IMG/VR virus record: IMGVR_UViG_3300025417_000026
Coordinates: 1-56,503 of that record
Length of the DNA: 56,503 nucleotides
Strand: one strand, 5' to 3'
Source of the DNA: a virus
Below the pieces are notes generated by a model. The model worked only from the letters and a program-made list of their open reading frames with translations. It had not been told where the DNA came from and did no database searches. The translations under genes were made by a program, and so were the position numbers. Positions 34,591-43,238 of the stretch are shown here, piece by piece (within the stretch, counting starts at the first letter, position 1; every line of letters starts with the position of its first letter).

Positions 34591-36275
34591 TGGCCGTACA
34601 AAATAAAGATTCCTACCGTGACAATCCGTTACTTAAAAAAGTAGGCGTTGAACACCCCTATACACAAGAACAAGCAGAAGAATATGCAAAGTGTGCTTCA
34701 GACCCAGTATACTTTGCAATGAATTATATTAAAATTGTTAACGTTGATGAAGGTCTGATACCGTTTAAGATGTGGGACTTTCAAAAAGAAATGATTAAAG
34801 TCTACCATGAAAATCGTTTCTCAATTACAAAATGTCCTCGTCAGGTTGGTAAAACAACAACATCAGTTGCTTATCTTCTTTGGTCTACAATCTTTACCGA
34901 TTCACAATCAGTTGCAGTTCTAGCTAACAAAGGTTCTCTTGCACGAGACATCTTAGCTAAGTATCAACTAGCATATGAAAACTTACCTATGTGGCTACAG
35001 CAAGGTGTTGTTACATGGAACAAAGGTAACGTAGAACTTGAAAATGGTTCTAAGATTATTGCCGCTTCAACATCAAGTTCTGCAATTCGAGGTGGATCAT
35101 TTAACATTGTATTCTTAGATGAATTCGCTTTCGTTCCTAATAATATTGCTGAAGAATTCTTTAACTCTGTTTATCCTGTAATCTCTTCCGGTAAAACATC
35201 TAAGATTATTATAGTTTCGACACCTAACGGTATGAATCTATTCTACAAGTTATGGATGGATGCAATCGGTAAGAAGAACGGTTATAAACCTTTTGAAATT
35301 CACTGGTCAATGGTGCCTGGTAGAACTGAGGCATGGAAAGAAGAAACAATTCGTAACACTTCTTTACGTCAGTTCCAGCAAGAGTTTGAAACAGAATTCT
35401 TAGGCTCGTCAAATACTTTGATTTCTGGCTACAAGTTAGCACAGTTAAGGTACATGGATGCGATTGCAGAACATGACCTGATGAAGATATACGAGCATCC
35501 TATTAAGACAGACGGTATTAAATACGTCAAAGATAGACTGTATTGTATTGTCGTAGACGTTTCAGAAGGCAAAAACTTAGACAGTTCTGCTTTCTCAGTC
35601 ATAGATATATCAGAGTTACCATATAAACAGGTGGCAACTTATAAGAGTTCTTCTATTACACCGCTATTGTTCCCAACAGTTATCTACAATGCGGCTCGTT
35701 ATTACAATGATGCTTACGTACTGGTAGAAATAAACAACACACCACAGATTGCAGATACTTTACATGCCGATTTAGAATACGAAAATCTATGGAAAGTATT
35801 TACCGGTAACAAGAAACCACAACAATTGTCTGCCGGTTTTGCTAGAGGAGTTCAATTAGGACTTAAAATGTCACCACAAGTTAAGAAGATTGGTACTTCT
35901 AACTTGAAAACTTTGATTGAAGGTGACAAACTACTCATCAATGACTTTGCAACATACTCAGAATTGACAACATTCGTAGAAACTAAGAACACTTTTGCCG
36001 CTGAACAGGGTGCAAATGATGACTTAGTGATGGGTTTGGTGATGTTTGGGTGGGTCACAACACAACCATATTTCAAAGAAATCGTTGCCCATGACCTAAG
36101 AAAACAAGTCCAATTAGAAAATATGAATCAGTTTGACGATGAAACAGTCGTTGAACCTATCATGGATGACGGTATGTCACACAATTTAGAACTTGTCGAT
36201 GGCGACTTATGGGAAGTTGCTGACGGCAGTTCGGTATACAGCAGATTTATGCGAGATGCTATCAACAGTCTGTAA
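34590..36275 (+). CDS. 17: Terminase large subunit gp17 (packaging ATPase/nuclease)
   Basis: The 561 residues show both domains. ATPase: Walker A-type PRQVGKTTT at about 82-90, Walker B IVFLDEFAFV at about 173-182, and a TTSVAYLLWSTIF helix after the P-loop. Nuclease (RNase H fold): VVDVSEGKNLDSSAFSVID at about 321-339, with the catalytic Asp, and the C-terminal NDDLVMGLVMFGWV at about 474-487. It packages DNA into the prohead at the portal (gp20) and cuts it headful-style. No intein or group I intron interrupts the gene, although these are common at this locus. Confidence 0.95.
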   Translation: MAVQNKDSYRDNPLLKKVGVEHPYTQEQAEEYAKCASDPVYFAMNYIKIVNVDEGLIPFKMWDFQKEMIKVYHENRFSITKCPRQVGKTTTSVAYLLWSTIFTDSQSVAVLANKGSLARDILAKYQLAYENLPMWLQQGVVTWNKGNVELENGSKIIAASTSSSAIRGGSFNIVFLDEFAFVPNNIAEEFFNSVYPVISSGKTSKIIIVSTPNGMNLFYKLWMDAIGKKNGYKPFEIHWSMVPGRTEAWKEETIRNTSLRQFQQEFETEFLGSSNTLISGYKLAQLRYMDAIAEHDLMKIYEHPIKTDGIKYVKDRLYCIVVDVSEGKNLDSSAFSVIDISELPYKQVATYKSSSITPLLFPTVIYNAARYYNDAYVLVEINNTPQIADTLHADLEYENLWKVFTGNKKPQQLSAGFARGVQLGLKMSPQVKKIGTSNLKTLIEGDKLLINDFATYSELTTFVETKNTFAAEQGANDDLVMGLVMFGWVTTQPYFKEIVAHDLRKQVQLENMNQFDDETVVEPIMDDGMSHNLELVDGDLWEVADGSSVYSRFMRDAINSL

Positions 36276-36286
36276 AAGTGCTGGTG

Positions 36287-36294
36287 CATAAATA
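36287..36294 (+). promoter_or_regulatory. Candidate late promoter (CATAAATA) before gp18
   Basis: One mismatch to TATAAATA, followed by CC. An ATACC/GGTAT inverted repeat (36292-36307) lies just at the predicted start site near 36300. The leader of about 47 nt carries CAAGGAG before ATG 36347. Confidence 0.6.
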
Positions 36295-36346
36295 CCTTTA
36301 TTGGTATAATCTGCCAAAAAGAACAAAATAATTCAAGGAGAAAACA

Positions 36347-38041
36347 ATGGCGATTCAAATCTCTCCAGGCGTAATCACTACTGAGATTGACTTAACTACA
36401 GTCGTTCCATCAGTACTTACGACTGCTGGTGCATTTGCTGGTGACTTCCAATGGGGTCCAGCCAATCACATTATGCTGGTAGACAGCGAAACAACTTTAG
36501 TAAACACATTTGGTCCTCCAGATGCAAACTCAGCAACTGCTTTCTTTACTGCCGCTAACTTCTTAGCATACGGTAATAATCTGAACGTAGTTCGTGCTGT
36601 AGGTGCTTTAAGTAACAATGCAGTTCAGAACTCTAGTTCACCTGGTGTTCAAATTATTAATGAAGAAGTTTACTTAGTAAATTATTTCAATGGTTCAGCA
36701 AACTCTTATGGTTCTTTTGCCGCAAGATATCCTGGTACACTAGGAAACTCAATTCAAGTTTCAGTTTGCGATACTTCAACACAGTTCTCATCATGGCAAT
36801 ATAAATCATTGTTTTCTTCAGCACCAGGAACTTCTGCTTCTGTAGCACAAGTCGGTGGTTCACAAGATGAGATGCACATTGTTGTTGCAGACGTTGGTGG
36901 TTTAATTACTGGTAACTCTGGACAAGTTCTTGAAACATTTGGTTTTGTTTCTAAAGCAGGTGATGCACAAATTAACGGCAATTCAAATTACTGGAAACAA
37001 GTAATATTTGACAGGTCACAATACATCTATGCTATGGACCCACCAGAATATTCAGCAACTCATGCAACTTGGGGTTCAAATTCTGCAAACACAACGTTCG
37101 TACAACTTTCAAACGTTGAAAATGCTTTCTTATCTCTTGGTACAAATCCAAAACCATCAGATGCAAATATTGAAAATGCTTATGGTTTATTCGCTAACAA
37201 AGAGCATATCGACATTTCTTTAGTTCTAACTGGTGATGCAAACAATACAGTTCAAAACTATGTTTATAGCAACATCATTTCAACAAGACAAGATTGCGTT
37301 GGATTCTTCTCGCCACCAGCTAACACAGTTGTAAACAATTGGGGTAGCGAAGCAAGTGCTGTTACAAATTATTTCCAAAGCACATTGAATATTCAATCAT
37401 CATATTTGGTTGCCGATTCAAACTGGAAATATCAATTTGACAAATACAACAACGTATATCGTTGGATTCCATTGAACGGTGATATTGCCGGTCTATGTGT
37501 AAACACAGATGCAGTTGCAGACCCATGGTTCTCACCAGCTGGTTTCAACCGTGGTGCAATTAAGAACGCTATCAAACTAGCATGGAATCCTACGAAACCT
37601 GCAAGAGATACTTTGTATGCGGCAGGTATTAATCCAATCGTATCATTCCCTGGACAAGGTATCGTTCTATACGGTGACAAGACTCTACAATCTAAGCCTT
37701 CTGCTTTTGACAGAATCAACGTTCGTAGATTGTTCTTAGTACTTGAGAAAGCAATTTCTACAGCCGCAAGATACTCATTGTTTGAATTCAATGATTCGTT
37801 TACACAAGCACAATTTGTTAACTTGGTAACACCATTCTTACGTGACGTTCAAGGTCGCCGTGGTATTACAAACTTCTACGTACAATGTGATTCAACTAAT
37901 AACACACCACAAGTTATTAATGCAAATCAGTTTGTTGGTAGCATTTATGTTGTACCAAATCGTTCTACGAATTTCATTCAGTTGAACTTTGTTGCTGTAG
38001 ATACAGGTGTTGACTTCTCAACAGTTGTTGGCTCAGTATAA
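36347..38041 (+). CDS. 18: Tail sheath protein gp18
   Basis: A 564-residue contractile sheath subunit. The N-terminus ISPGVITTEIDLTTVVPSVL is the classic start of T4-type sheath proteins, followed by FAGDFQWGPANH and PGTLGNSIQVSV. The conserved C-terminal sheath domain includes FDRINVRRLFLVLEKAISTA, FTQAQFVNLVTPFLRDVQGR and NFIQLNFVAV. T4 gp18 is 659 residues; this one is shorter in the surface-exposed middle, as in other marine T4-like phages. A strong CAAGGAG ribosome site is present. Confidence 0.95.
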   Translation: MAIQISPGVITTEIDLTTVVPSVLTTAGAFAGDFQWGPANHIMLVDSETTLVNTFGPPDANSATAFFTAANFLAYGNNLNVVRAVGALSNNAVQNSSSPGVQIINEEVYLVNYFNGSANSYGSFAARYPGTLGNSIQVSVCDTSTQFSSWQYKSLFSSAPGTSASVAQVGGSQDEMHIVVADVGGLITGNSGQVLETFGFVSKAGDAQINGNSNYWKQVIFDRSQYIYAMDPPEYSATHATWGSNSANTTFVQLSNVENAFLSLGTNPKPSDANIENAYGLFANKEHIDISLVLTGDANNTVQNYVYSNIISTRQDCVGFFSPPANTVVNNWGSEASAVTNYFQSTLNIQSSYLVADSNWKYQFDKYNNVYRWIPLNGDIAGLCVNTDAVADPWFSPAGFNRGAIKNAIKLAWNPTKPARDTLYAAGINPIVSFPGQGIVLYGDKTLQSKPSAFDRINVRRLFLVLEKAISTAARYSLFEFNDSFTQAQFVNLVTPFLRDVQGRRGITNFYVQCDSTNNTPQVINANQFVGSIYVVPNRSTNFIQLNFVAVDTGVDFSTVVGSV

Positions 38042-38044
38042 ATA
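38037..38044 (+). promoter_or_regulatory. Late promoter TATAAATA before gp19
   Basis: Perfect T4 late element overlapping the last codon and stop of gp18. The predicted start near 38050 leaves a leader of about 12 nt containing AGGAG. Confidence 0.7.
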
Positions 38045-38061
38045 ACAAGTAGGAGAACACA

Positions 38062-38610
38062 ATGACATTCAACGTATCAGAATTTAGAGCACAATTGACA
38101 GGGGACGGTGCTCGTCCTAATCTGTTCAATGTGACTCTAACATTACCAAATATTGTAAAGAACGCTACAAATGCTGGCAAGAAATTACAATTCATGGCTA
38201 AAGCCGCTCAGTTACCAGGTTCGACTGTTAACAATATACCGCTACACTACTTTGGTCGTGAAATTAAATTTGCAGGCAATAGAACATTCGCAGACTGGAC
38301 ATTAACAATCATCAATGATGAAGATTTCGTTATTCGTTCAGCTATGGAGAACTGGCTAAATAATATTAATAGCCATGCCGGCAACTTACGTTCAGCAAAT
38401 GCTGTAGGTCCAGCGAACTACACATGTGATGCTACTGTAACTCAGTACGGCAAAGCTGGCGACAATATTCAAGCATATGACTTTGTTGGTATGTTCCCAG
38501 TTGATGTTTCAACAATCGACTTAAATTGGGATACAACCGATTCAATTGAAGAGTACACGGTAACGTTTGCTTATCAATACTGGACAAACAAAACAAGTAC
38601 AGACGCTTAA
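38062..38610 (+). CDS. 19: Tail tube protein gp19
   Basis: A 182-residue tail tube subunit, whose hexamers stack inside the sheath. Family features: FNVSEFRAQLTGDGARPNLF, KLQFMAKAAQLPGSTVNNIP, YFGREIKFAGNRTFADWTLT, and a C-terminal PVDVSTIDLNWDTTDSIEEY then TVTFAYQYW. T4 gp19 is 163 residues. It is directly followed by a UUCG-loop terminator, so gp18-gp19 form a transcription unit of their own, as expected for abundant proteins. Confidence 0.95.
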   Translation: MTFNVSEFRAQLTGDGARPNLFNVTLTLPNIVKNATNAGKKLQFMAKAAQLPGSTVNNIPLHYFGREIKFAGNRTFADWTLTIINDEDFVIRSAMENWLNNINSHAGNLRSANAVGPANYTCDATVTQYGKAGDNIQAYDFVGMFPVDVSTIDLNWDTTDSIEEYTVTFAYQYWTNKTSTDA

Positions 38611-38619
38611 TTTTTCGTT

Positions 38620-38651
38620 GAAGGCCCTTCGGGGTCTTCTTTATGTTTTTT
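38620..38651 (+). terminator. Intrinsic terminator after gp19
   Basis: An 8-bp stem with one G-U pair (GAAGGCCC / GGGTCTTC) closed by a TTCG tetraloop, followed by a T-rich tract. Confidence 0.85.
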
Positions 38652-38672
38652 GTGAAATGATAAAAAGGCAAT

Positions 38673-40397
38673 ATGAACCCATTAAATAAATTTTCTTTGT
38701 TTGGTTTTACGATTTCCCGTGACAAGGAAATTCAAAATCAACAAACACAACCATCATTCTCACCACCGAGCAATGACGATGGGGCGTTAACTATTACTTC
38801 TGCCGCTTATTACGGCACGTATGTAGACTTAGACGGTACGGCAAAAAATGAGGTAGAATTAATATCTCGTTACCGTGAAATGGCAATGCAACCAGAAATT
38901 GAATCTGCCATTGACGATATTGTAAATGAAGCTATTTGCCAAGATGACGAAGGCAACAGTATCAAAATTGTTATGGACAATGTAAGTGCTCCAGACAAAA
39001 TCAAAAAAGCAATCAAATCAGAATTTAATACAATTCTAAGATTGATGAATTACCAGAATATGTCACAAGATATATTCAGAAGATATTACGTAGACGGTAG
39101 ACTTTATTACCATGTAATCATCGACAGAGAAAATCCAGTTGCCGGTATTAAAGAACTCAGATATATTGATCCACGTAAACTTAAGAAAGTTCGTGAGATT
39201 AAAAAGACTAAAGATGAGCGTACCGGTGTTGATATTATGAACGTAGTCAACGAATACTATATTTGGAACGACAAGGTCACTACAGGATCGTCTTCCAGCT
39301 TCGGACCAGTAGGTGTACGTATAACCACAGACTCTGTGCTTTCCATCGTCTCTGGTCTCATGGATTCACGCCGTGCAGTTGTTTTATCTTACTTGCACAA
39401 AGCAATCAAACCACTCAATCAATTACGTATGATTGAAGATGCTACAGTTATTTACCGAATATCTAGAGCACCTGAAAGACGTATATTCTACATTGACGTT
39501 GGTAACTTACCTAAATTAAAAGCCGAACAATACCTACGTGACATCATGGTAAAGTACAAGAACAAACTTGTATATGATGCCAACACAGGTGAGGTTCGTG
39601 ATGACCGTAAATTCTTGTCTATGATGGAAGACTTTTGGTTACCACGTAGAGAAGGTGGTAAAGGTACAGAAATCACTACATTACCTGGCGGACAAAACTT
39701 AGGCGAACTAGAAGACGTTAAGTACTTTGAAAAGAAGCTATATAAAGCGTTGTGTGTACCAGTTTCACGTTTGAATCCTGAGACTTCAGGTTTCTCGTTA
39801 GGTCGTACAAACGAGATTACAAGAGACGAATTAAAGTTTGCAAAATTTGTTGACCGTATGCGTCAGAAGTTTGCAGAAGTATTTGACCAAGCATTGAGAG
39901 TTCAATGTGTGCTCAAAGGTATTTGTAATGAAGAAGAATGGAAAGTCTTTAAAGAAGATATTCATTACAACTTTATTACCGATAACAACTTTTCAGAACT
40001 CAAAGATGCTGAGTTAATGAAAGAAAGATTATCATTGTTGCAAGAAGTAGACCCATATACCGGTAGATATTTTTCACAAGCATGGATACAGAAAAATGTT
40101 CTACGCTTTGACAATGACCAAATCAAGATTATGCAAACAGAGATTGAGAAAGAAAAAGAAGCTGGACTTGGTTTACCGGTTGAAGTTACTAATCAAGTTG
40201 CTCAACAAGCAATGATGAGCACAGTACCAGAACAACCGATTCATCCAACAGACATAGAACATCAACAAGATATGGCTAAGAAAGATTTTGATAACAAGAT
40301 TGAGTTAGCTAAATTGAAACCAAAACAAAAACCAGCGGTTAAAAAAGAAGAGATTGATGAACCTAATACGTTCGAAAGACTTAAAAGAATTTTATAG
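38673..40397 (+). CDS. 20: Portal protein gp20
   Basis: A 574-residue portal homologue, the dodecameric channel at the head vertex through which gp17 packages DNA. Conserved segments: NEVELISRYREMAMQPEIES, IDDIVNEAI, RRYYVDGRLYYHVIIDRENP, IKELRYIDPRKLKKVREIKK, RISRAPERRIFYIDVGNLPK and LPGGQNLGELEDVKYFEKKL. The gene starts 22 nt after a terminator. No clear late element lies between them; GATAAAAA at 38658-38665 is the best, weak candidate. The site AAAAAGG lies about 5 nt before ATG. Confidence 0.95.
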   Translation: MNPLNKFSLFGFTISRDKEIQNQQTQPSFSPPSNDDGALTITSAAYYGTYVDLDGTAKNEVELISRYREMAMQPEIESAIDDIVNEAICQDDEGNSIKIVMDNVSAPDKIKKAIKSEFNTILRLMNYQNMSQDIFRRYYVDGRLYYHVIIDRENPVAGIKELRYIDPRKLKKVREIKKTKDERTGVDIMNVVNEYYIWNDKVTTGSSSSFGPVGVRITTDSVLSIVSGLMDSRRAVVLSYLHKAIKPLNQLRMIEDATVIYRISRAPERRIFYIDVGNLPKLKAEQYLRDIMVKYKNKLVYDANTGEVRDDRKFLSMMEDFWLPRREGGKGTEITTLPGGQNLGELEDVKYFEKKLYKALCVPVSRLNPETSGFSLGRTNEITRDELKFAKFVDRMRQKFAEVFDQALRVQCVLKGICNEEEWKVFKEDIHYNFITDNNFSELKDAELMKERLSLLQEVDPYTGRYFSQAWIQKNVLRFDNDQIKIMQTEIEKEKEAGLGLPVEVTNQVAQQAMMSTVPEQPIHPTDIEHQQDMAKKDFDNKIELAKLKPKQKPAVKKEEIDEPNTFERLKRIL

Positions 40398-40406
40398 GAG
40401 ACTTAA

Positions 40407-40961
40407 ATGACTAGCAGAGCAGTTATAGATTATACAATGGAAGACGATTCTCTTGGCGTAAGAGATGCTTTATATTCTGCAATTCAAGACCGTGTTATGG
40501 CACATATTGAAGCAAAGAAAGCAGAAATAGCGGCAAACTTTATTACACCACATCAAGAAGAGACAGATGTTGAGGTCGATGAAGACCTAGAAAATGAGAT
40601 GAAATATTATGCTAATGTACCAGAAGGTGTTGAGGTATTTGTACCAAAACAATCTATTACAGAAGCAAAAGATAAAAAGCCTAAAGAAGAGCACCCATGG
40701 AGAATGGACAAAGACCGTGAAGGTACTGGCTACCATGAAATCAATTCTGTGCGTCCTAAGACAGCATTAGTAAATGGTGTTCCTAAGAACCTAGGTCTTG
40801 AGCATGATGGTGTTCATAGTCACGCTTTTGAGAATCAACATGAGGCAGAGAAAGCCGCATTTGATTTAGCGAGCCGTGGTCACATGTGTACTCATCACTG
40901 CCCACAAGGTTACGCTAAAGCGGTTATTCAACCACATCACTCAATGGCGATTGGTTATTAA
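40407..40961 (+). CDS. 67: gp67-like prohead core protein with His/Cys-rich C-terminal extension
   Basis: The 184 residues sit in the gp67 slot between gp20 and gp21. The N-terminal part (RDALYSAIQDRVMAHIEAKK then AEIAAN) fits the small prohead core protein. The C-terminal 85 residues are different: HPWRMDKDREGTGYHEIN, GLEHDGVHSHAF, then RGHMCTHHCPQGYAKAV with clustered His and Cys that could bind metal. T4 gp67 is only about 80 residues, so the second half is an added domain. It has a TAGGAG site and ends with a TAATG overlap to the next gene. The gp67 assignment rests on position plus the short N-terminal similarity. Confidence 0.65.
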   Translation: MTSRAVIDYTMEDDSLGVRDALYSAIQDRVMAHIEAKKAEIAANFITPHQEETDVEVDEDLENEMKYYANVPEGVEVFVPKQSITEAKDKKPKEEHPWRMDKDREGTGYHEINSVRPKTALVNGVPKNLGLEHDGVHSHAFENQHEAEKAAFDLASRGHMCTHHCPQGYAKAVIQPHHSMAIGY

Positions 40962-41443
40962 TGAAATCAATTAGAGAGTTTATTGATATTAAATCATCCG
41001 AGGCGGAAACGCTTTCGGAGGACTCTCTATTGGAAGCCCCACAAGGTAAGGAAGTCTCTGCAACGAAGACTGACTTACCTTCTCTTTTGACGTTACAAAG
41101 AAAATCAATACGCCGTCTACCAAACGGTGAAAAGGTTGCTTTGTACTATGCCAGTAAGATTAATAAATATGTAACAATACCATATTCAGACGTTCATTCT
41201 GAAGAATATGAAAAAGGTAACAATTTAGAATGTCTTCAAGACATAGTAGAGAGCAATAAAGCTAATGCAATTATTTTTGAAGATGGTAAAACGATGATGG
41301 TAAATATTGCAACTGCAAAGAAAGTCTTAAGACTACACGAGTCTTTAGATGCCACAAATCGTTTAAAGATTTATAGAATGGTTGATGAGAGCAAAGAACA
41401 GTTTAAGAAAGTAGTTGGTTTTGCTTTCACACATATAAAATAA
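40961..41443 (+). CDS. Prohead core-like protein in gp68 position
   Basis: The 160 residues, starting MKSIREFIDIKSSEAE, overlap the upstream gene by one base. It is the positional counterpart of T4 gp68 (about 141 residues), but similarity is too low to be certain by eye. The N-terminal 45 residues are acidic and flexible, then LPSLLTLQRKSIRRLPNGEK, VALYYASKINKYVTIPYSDV and a helical end. LSEDSLLEAPQG contains LxE sites of the type cut by the gp21 protease, which fits a core protein processed during head maturation. Confidence 0.6.
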   Translation: MKSIREFIDIKSSEAETLSEDSLLEAPQGKEVSATKTDLPSLLTLQRKSIRRLPNGEKVALYYASKINKYVTIPYSDVHSEEYEKGNNLECLQDIVESNKANAIIFEDGKTMMVNIATAKKVLRLHESLDATNRLKIYRMVDESKEQFKKVVGFAFTHIK

Positions 41444-41451
41444 GGTAAAAA

Positions 41452-41964
41452 ATGGCAAATCAATATACATACCAAATTATAAAAGATAATGTCAATCACA
41501 CTATCATTAAATTGACTGGTCAGTTTGATGGTAGCGGTCAAGAATCTAATCTTAATAGAATTCAAGCAAACACACTTTACGGCGCTTTAAATACTGCCGG
41601 TGGTGCATTGTCAGGTGGTGGTACATCATTACCATTTTACGGATTATTAATCAATCGTGTTTGGTATGATGTTAGCGGTACAGGTAACGCACAATTAGTT
41701 TGGTCTTCAGATACAGCACAAACTATATTCTATATGACTGGCGGACACGAATATGATGCTATGGGAAATTGGGTAACTATTCCTAACAATGCATATGGTC
41801 AAGCTAACTGTAATGGAAATATTGGTATCATAACTCACGGTATGTCTGCAAACGATGGTTACAGTATTGTAGTAGAAGTACGTAAAGATAACATCTATTA
41901 TCAACGTGGACATCTTGATGATCCTGCTTCATTCAATTATGGCATTTATAGAACTACACCTTAA
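41452..41964 (+). CDS. Putative head decoration-type protein, copy 1
   Basis: A 170-residue all-beta protein of unknown function: YTYQIIKDNVNHTIIKLTGQ, then FDGSGQE, NRIQANTLYGAL, a central strand block, and a C-terminal VEVRKDNIYYQRGHLDDPAS then FNYGIYRT. The next gene is a paralogue with the same N- and C-terminal signatures. Being inside the prohead block, between the positional gp68 and gp21, it is probably on or in the capsid; a decoration protein is a guess based on position and fold style. The ribosome site is TAAGG. Confidence 0.65.
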   Translation: MANQYTYQIIKDNVNHTIIKLTGQFDGSGQESNLNRIQANTLYGALNTAGGALSGGGTSLPFYGLLINRVWYDVSGTGNAQLVWSSDTAQTIFYMTGGHEYDAMGNWVTIPNNAYGQANCNGNIGIITHGMSANDGYSIVVEVRKDNIYYQRGHLDDPASFNYGIYRTTP

Positions 41965-41966
41965 TC

Positions 41967-42557
41967 ATGGCTAACAAATATACTTACCAAGTTTTAAGAG
42001 ATACTACAACAGATGCTGTGATTAAACTCACAGGCAGTTTTGATGGTACTGGACAAGAAGCAAACACATCTAGAATTCAAGCAAATAGTCTTGCTGGTGC
42101 GATTGCAACTAACGGTTATCTTGTAGCAAATTCTACAAATTCTTTTGCTAATACACCTTTATCATATTACGACCTTCAGTTAACCGGTTTAAAATATTTT
42201 GTCAACTTCCCAACAAATACTGTTGGTGGTGTCGAAATCTTTTGGTCTGGCAACGGCACATCATTCTCAACACAGTATGCAAACTCTGCAACGATAGTGC
42301 ATTTGAATGGTCAAGGTGAGATGGGTATGGGAGAACAATTACCATCTATTCTAAATAATTCTGGTGCAACAGCAAACGGATATATTATACCAGCAAACGT
42401 TGGTCTTGGTGATATCGGTGTTACTACACAAGGTGCAACTGCAAACTGTGCGTATACATTAATATTGCAAGTGAGAAAGAATAACGCTCAATATCAACGT
42501 GGTCAGTTCAATGATCCGGCCGCATTTAACTACGGAATATACAAACAAATACCATGA
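41967..42557 (+). CDS. Putative head decoration-type protein, copy 2
   Basis: A 196-residue tandem paralogue of the previous gene: YTYQVLRDTTTDAVIKLTGS, FDGTGQEANTSRIQANSLAG at the start and LQVRKNNAQYQRGQFNDPAA then FNYGIYKQ at the end. The middle differs and is about 25 residues longer, with an inserted NG.L.ANSTNSFAN stretch. It starts 2 nt after copy 1, and its stop overlaps the gp21 ATG (ATGA). Conserved edges and a variable middle suggest a shared attachment mode with a different exposed face. Confidence 0.65.
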   Translation: MANKYTYQVLRDTTTDAVIKLTGSFDGTGQEANTSRIQANSLAGAIATNGYLVANSTNSFANTPLSYYDLQLTGLKYFVNFPTNTVGGVEIFWSGNGTSFSTQYANSATIVHLNGQGEMGMGEQLPSILNNSGATANGYIIPANVGLGDIGVTTQGATANCAYTLILQVRKNNAQYQRGQFNDPAAFNYGIYKQIP

Positions 42558-43198
42558 AACTAATCAAAGAAATTACAGAATCGGTAAACTATATTACCGA
42601 AGAAAAAGATGGAAAGAAAACTCTATTCATCGAAGGTCCTTTTTTAGTTACTGAAAGAGAAAACAAGAATAAACGTCTGTATGAACACGGTACAATGCTT
42701 AAAGAAGTTAAGCGTTATACTGAAGAGTACATCAATAAAAACCGTGCATACGGTGAATTAGGTCATCCAGACACACCTTCGATTAACTTAGACCGTGTAT
42801 CACACATCATTACTTCTCTCAAAGAAGACGGTCATCAGTTTATCGGAAGAGCAAAAATACTTGATACCCCAATGGGACAGATTGCCAGAAACCTTATCGA
42901 AGGTGGTGGTCAACTAGGAGTCTCATCTCGTGGTATGGGTTCATTGAAGAATGTTAATGGAGTCAACATTGTTCAAGACGATTTTTATCTAGCCACAGCG
43001 GCAGATATTGTAGCTGATCCATCAGCACCAGGTGCGTTTGTACAAGGTATAATGGAAGGCAAAGAGTGGATGTTAGTAGACGGTGTATGGACAGAACGTC
43101 AATTAGAAGAATCTAAGAAGATGATTCGTCAAGCTACACCTAGAGAGATTGAAGCTGTCGGCTTGAAAATCTTTGAAAACTTCATCAAAAAATTATAA
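42554..43198 (+). CDS. 21: Prohead maturation protease gp21
   Basis: A 214-residue T4-type prohead protease. KTLFIEGPFLVTERENKNKR, AYGELGHPDTPSINLDRVSH (catalytic His in GHP) and QLGVSSRGMGSL (catalytic Ser) are diagnostic. It cuts core and shell proteins after (L/I)xE during head maturation. T4 gp21 has 212 residues, the same length. The start overlaps the previous stop (ATGA). Confidence 0.95.
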   Translation: MKLIKEITESVNYITEEKDGKKTLFIEGPFLVTERENKNKRLYEHGTMLKEVKRYTEEYINKNRAYGELGHPDTPSINLDRVSHIITSLKEDGHQFIGRAKILDTPMGQIARNLIEGGGQLGVSSRGMGSLKNVNGVNIVQDDFYLATAADIVADPSAPGAFVQGIMEGKEWMLVDGVWTERQLEESKKMIRQATPREIEAVGLKIFENFIKKL

Positions 43199-43200
43199 AA

Positions 43201-43208
43201 TATAAATA
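43201..43208 (+). promoter_or_regulatory. Late promoter TATAAATA before gp22
   Basis: Perfect T4 late element 2 nt after the gp21 stop. The predicted start near 43214 leaves a 25-nt leader with ATAGGAG before ATG 43239. Confidence 0.7.
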
Positions 43209-43238
43209 TACCAATACGAATCATAGGAGATTTACAAA

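Noticed and set aside
34590-36275. Intein or homing endonuclease in the terminase or capsid genes
   Set aside because: gp17, gp20 and gp23 read through all conserved motifs without insertions of intein type.
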